In this document: positions 63,779-64,000 of the stretch, in pieces
Layout: each line of letters starts with the position of its first letter
Position numbering within the stretch: position 1 is the first letter of the stretch
DNA from: Casuarina equisetifolia
Lineage: Eukaryota; Streptophyta; Magnoliopsida; Fagales; Casuarinaceae
NCBI GenBank assembly: GCA_028551475.1
Contig: CM052356.1
Location: 1,374,001-1,438,000, forward strand
Direction of reading: 5' to 3'
DNA: 64,000 nt
Made by a program: the position numbers and the translations under genes
Notes under the pieces: model-generated
The model's input: only the letters and a program-made list of their open reading frames with translations
Told to the model about the DNA's origin: nothing
The model's database searches: none

Positions 63779-64000
63779 TGATAACTCTATTTTTATAGAC
63801 TTATTTTGACTATTTTAGGATATAAATAATACAAGTTTTATAAGATAATATTTAAGTTTTGATATATTTATGTAAACTGGTGTTATTTATGCAGCAAACC
63901 CCAAAAGAGCAAAAGAAATAAAGGAAGAGAAAGTTACAAAAAGGCACGTGAAGAAGACAAGGAAAGAAAAAGAAGCCAAAAGAAGAAAAGAGGAGGCAAC
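63779..64000 (+). mobile_element. Start of a related LTR in opposite orientation
   Basis: TGATAACTCTATTTTTATAG at 63779 on + matches the minus-strand start of the insertion at 60884 and stays similar (ttatttt.actatttt..gg.aataaataatacaa) for about 70 bases. It interrupts the gypsy element near its gag start and runs off the window. Confidence 0.7.

Overview
The window looks like nuclear DNA of a flowering plant, most likely a dicot or magnoliid rather than a grass. It is AT-rich, its genes carry GT-AG introns, and it holds an RGF/GLV signalling peptide gene, an ATG8 gene, clustered A-type cytochrome P450s of CYP706 type, and Ty1/copia, Ty3/gypsy and L1-type LINE debris. I cannot name the species. 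No tRNA, rRNA, CRISPR array or prokaryotic feature was seen.

Left part (1-15,000): the last four exons of a YbaK-type (aminoacyl-tRNA deacylase-like) gene on + (426-2801); a four-exon RGF/GOLVEN/CLEL peptide precursor on - (4392-5766) that no single reading frame reveals; LINE debris around 7.4-8.2 kb; and a complete five-exon ATG8 gene on - (11832-14199) with a probable leader intron.

Middle part (17,000-39,200): three two-exon CYP706-like genes lie on +. The first (17406-20606) and third (37415-39190) are intact. The second (33110-35145) has a one-base deletion before its haem-binding region. Between them are a broken Spinster-like MFS transporter gene on - (26109-29479), a small internally deleted P450 relic on - (31149-31353), a retained LINE 5' half (22600-24400), a 0.7 kb dispersed repeat pair, and a 5'-truncated LINE with probable target-site duplications (35415-36412).

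Right part (40,100-57,600): a second P450 lineage of the same family forms a minus-strand array, convergent with the + genes. Copy A (40713-42459) is a pseudogene, B (48186-50169) is intact, C (51300-51890) is a relic split by a retroelement fragment, and D (54704-56680) is a near-identical duplicate of B with a one-base frameshift. Orphan promoter-like and 3'-flank-like fragments suggest further copies were lost. A deleted copia element with both LTRs sits between A and B.

Far right (57,608-64,000): a decayed minus-strand chromodomain-type Ty3/gypsy element carries a 1,234 bp TG...CA insertion flanked by a perfect 5 bp duplication, apparently a solo LTR. The start of a related LTR in opposite orientation lies at 63779. 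Overall the window reads as a birth-and-death P450 array with two lineages, about three intact genes out of seven recognisable copies, embedded among single-copy housekeeping and signalling genes. No terpene synthase or other partner enzyme is visible, so a biosynthetic pathway cannot be claimed from this window.
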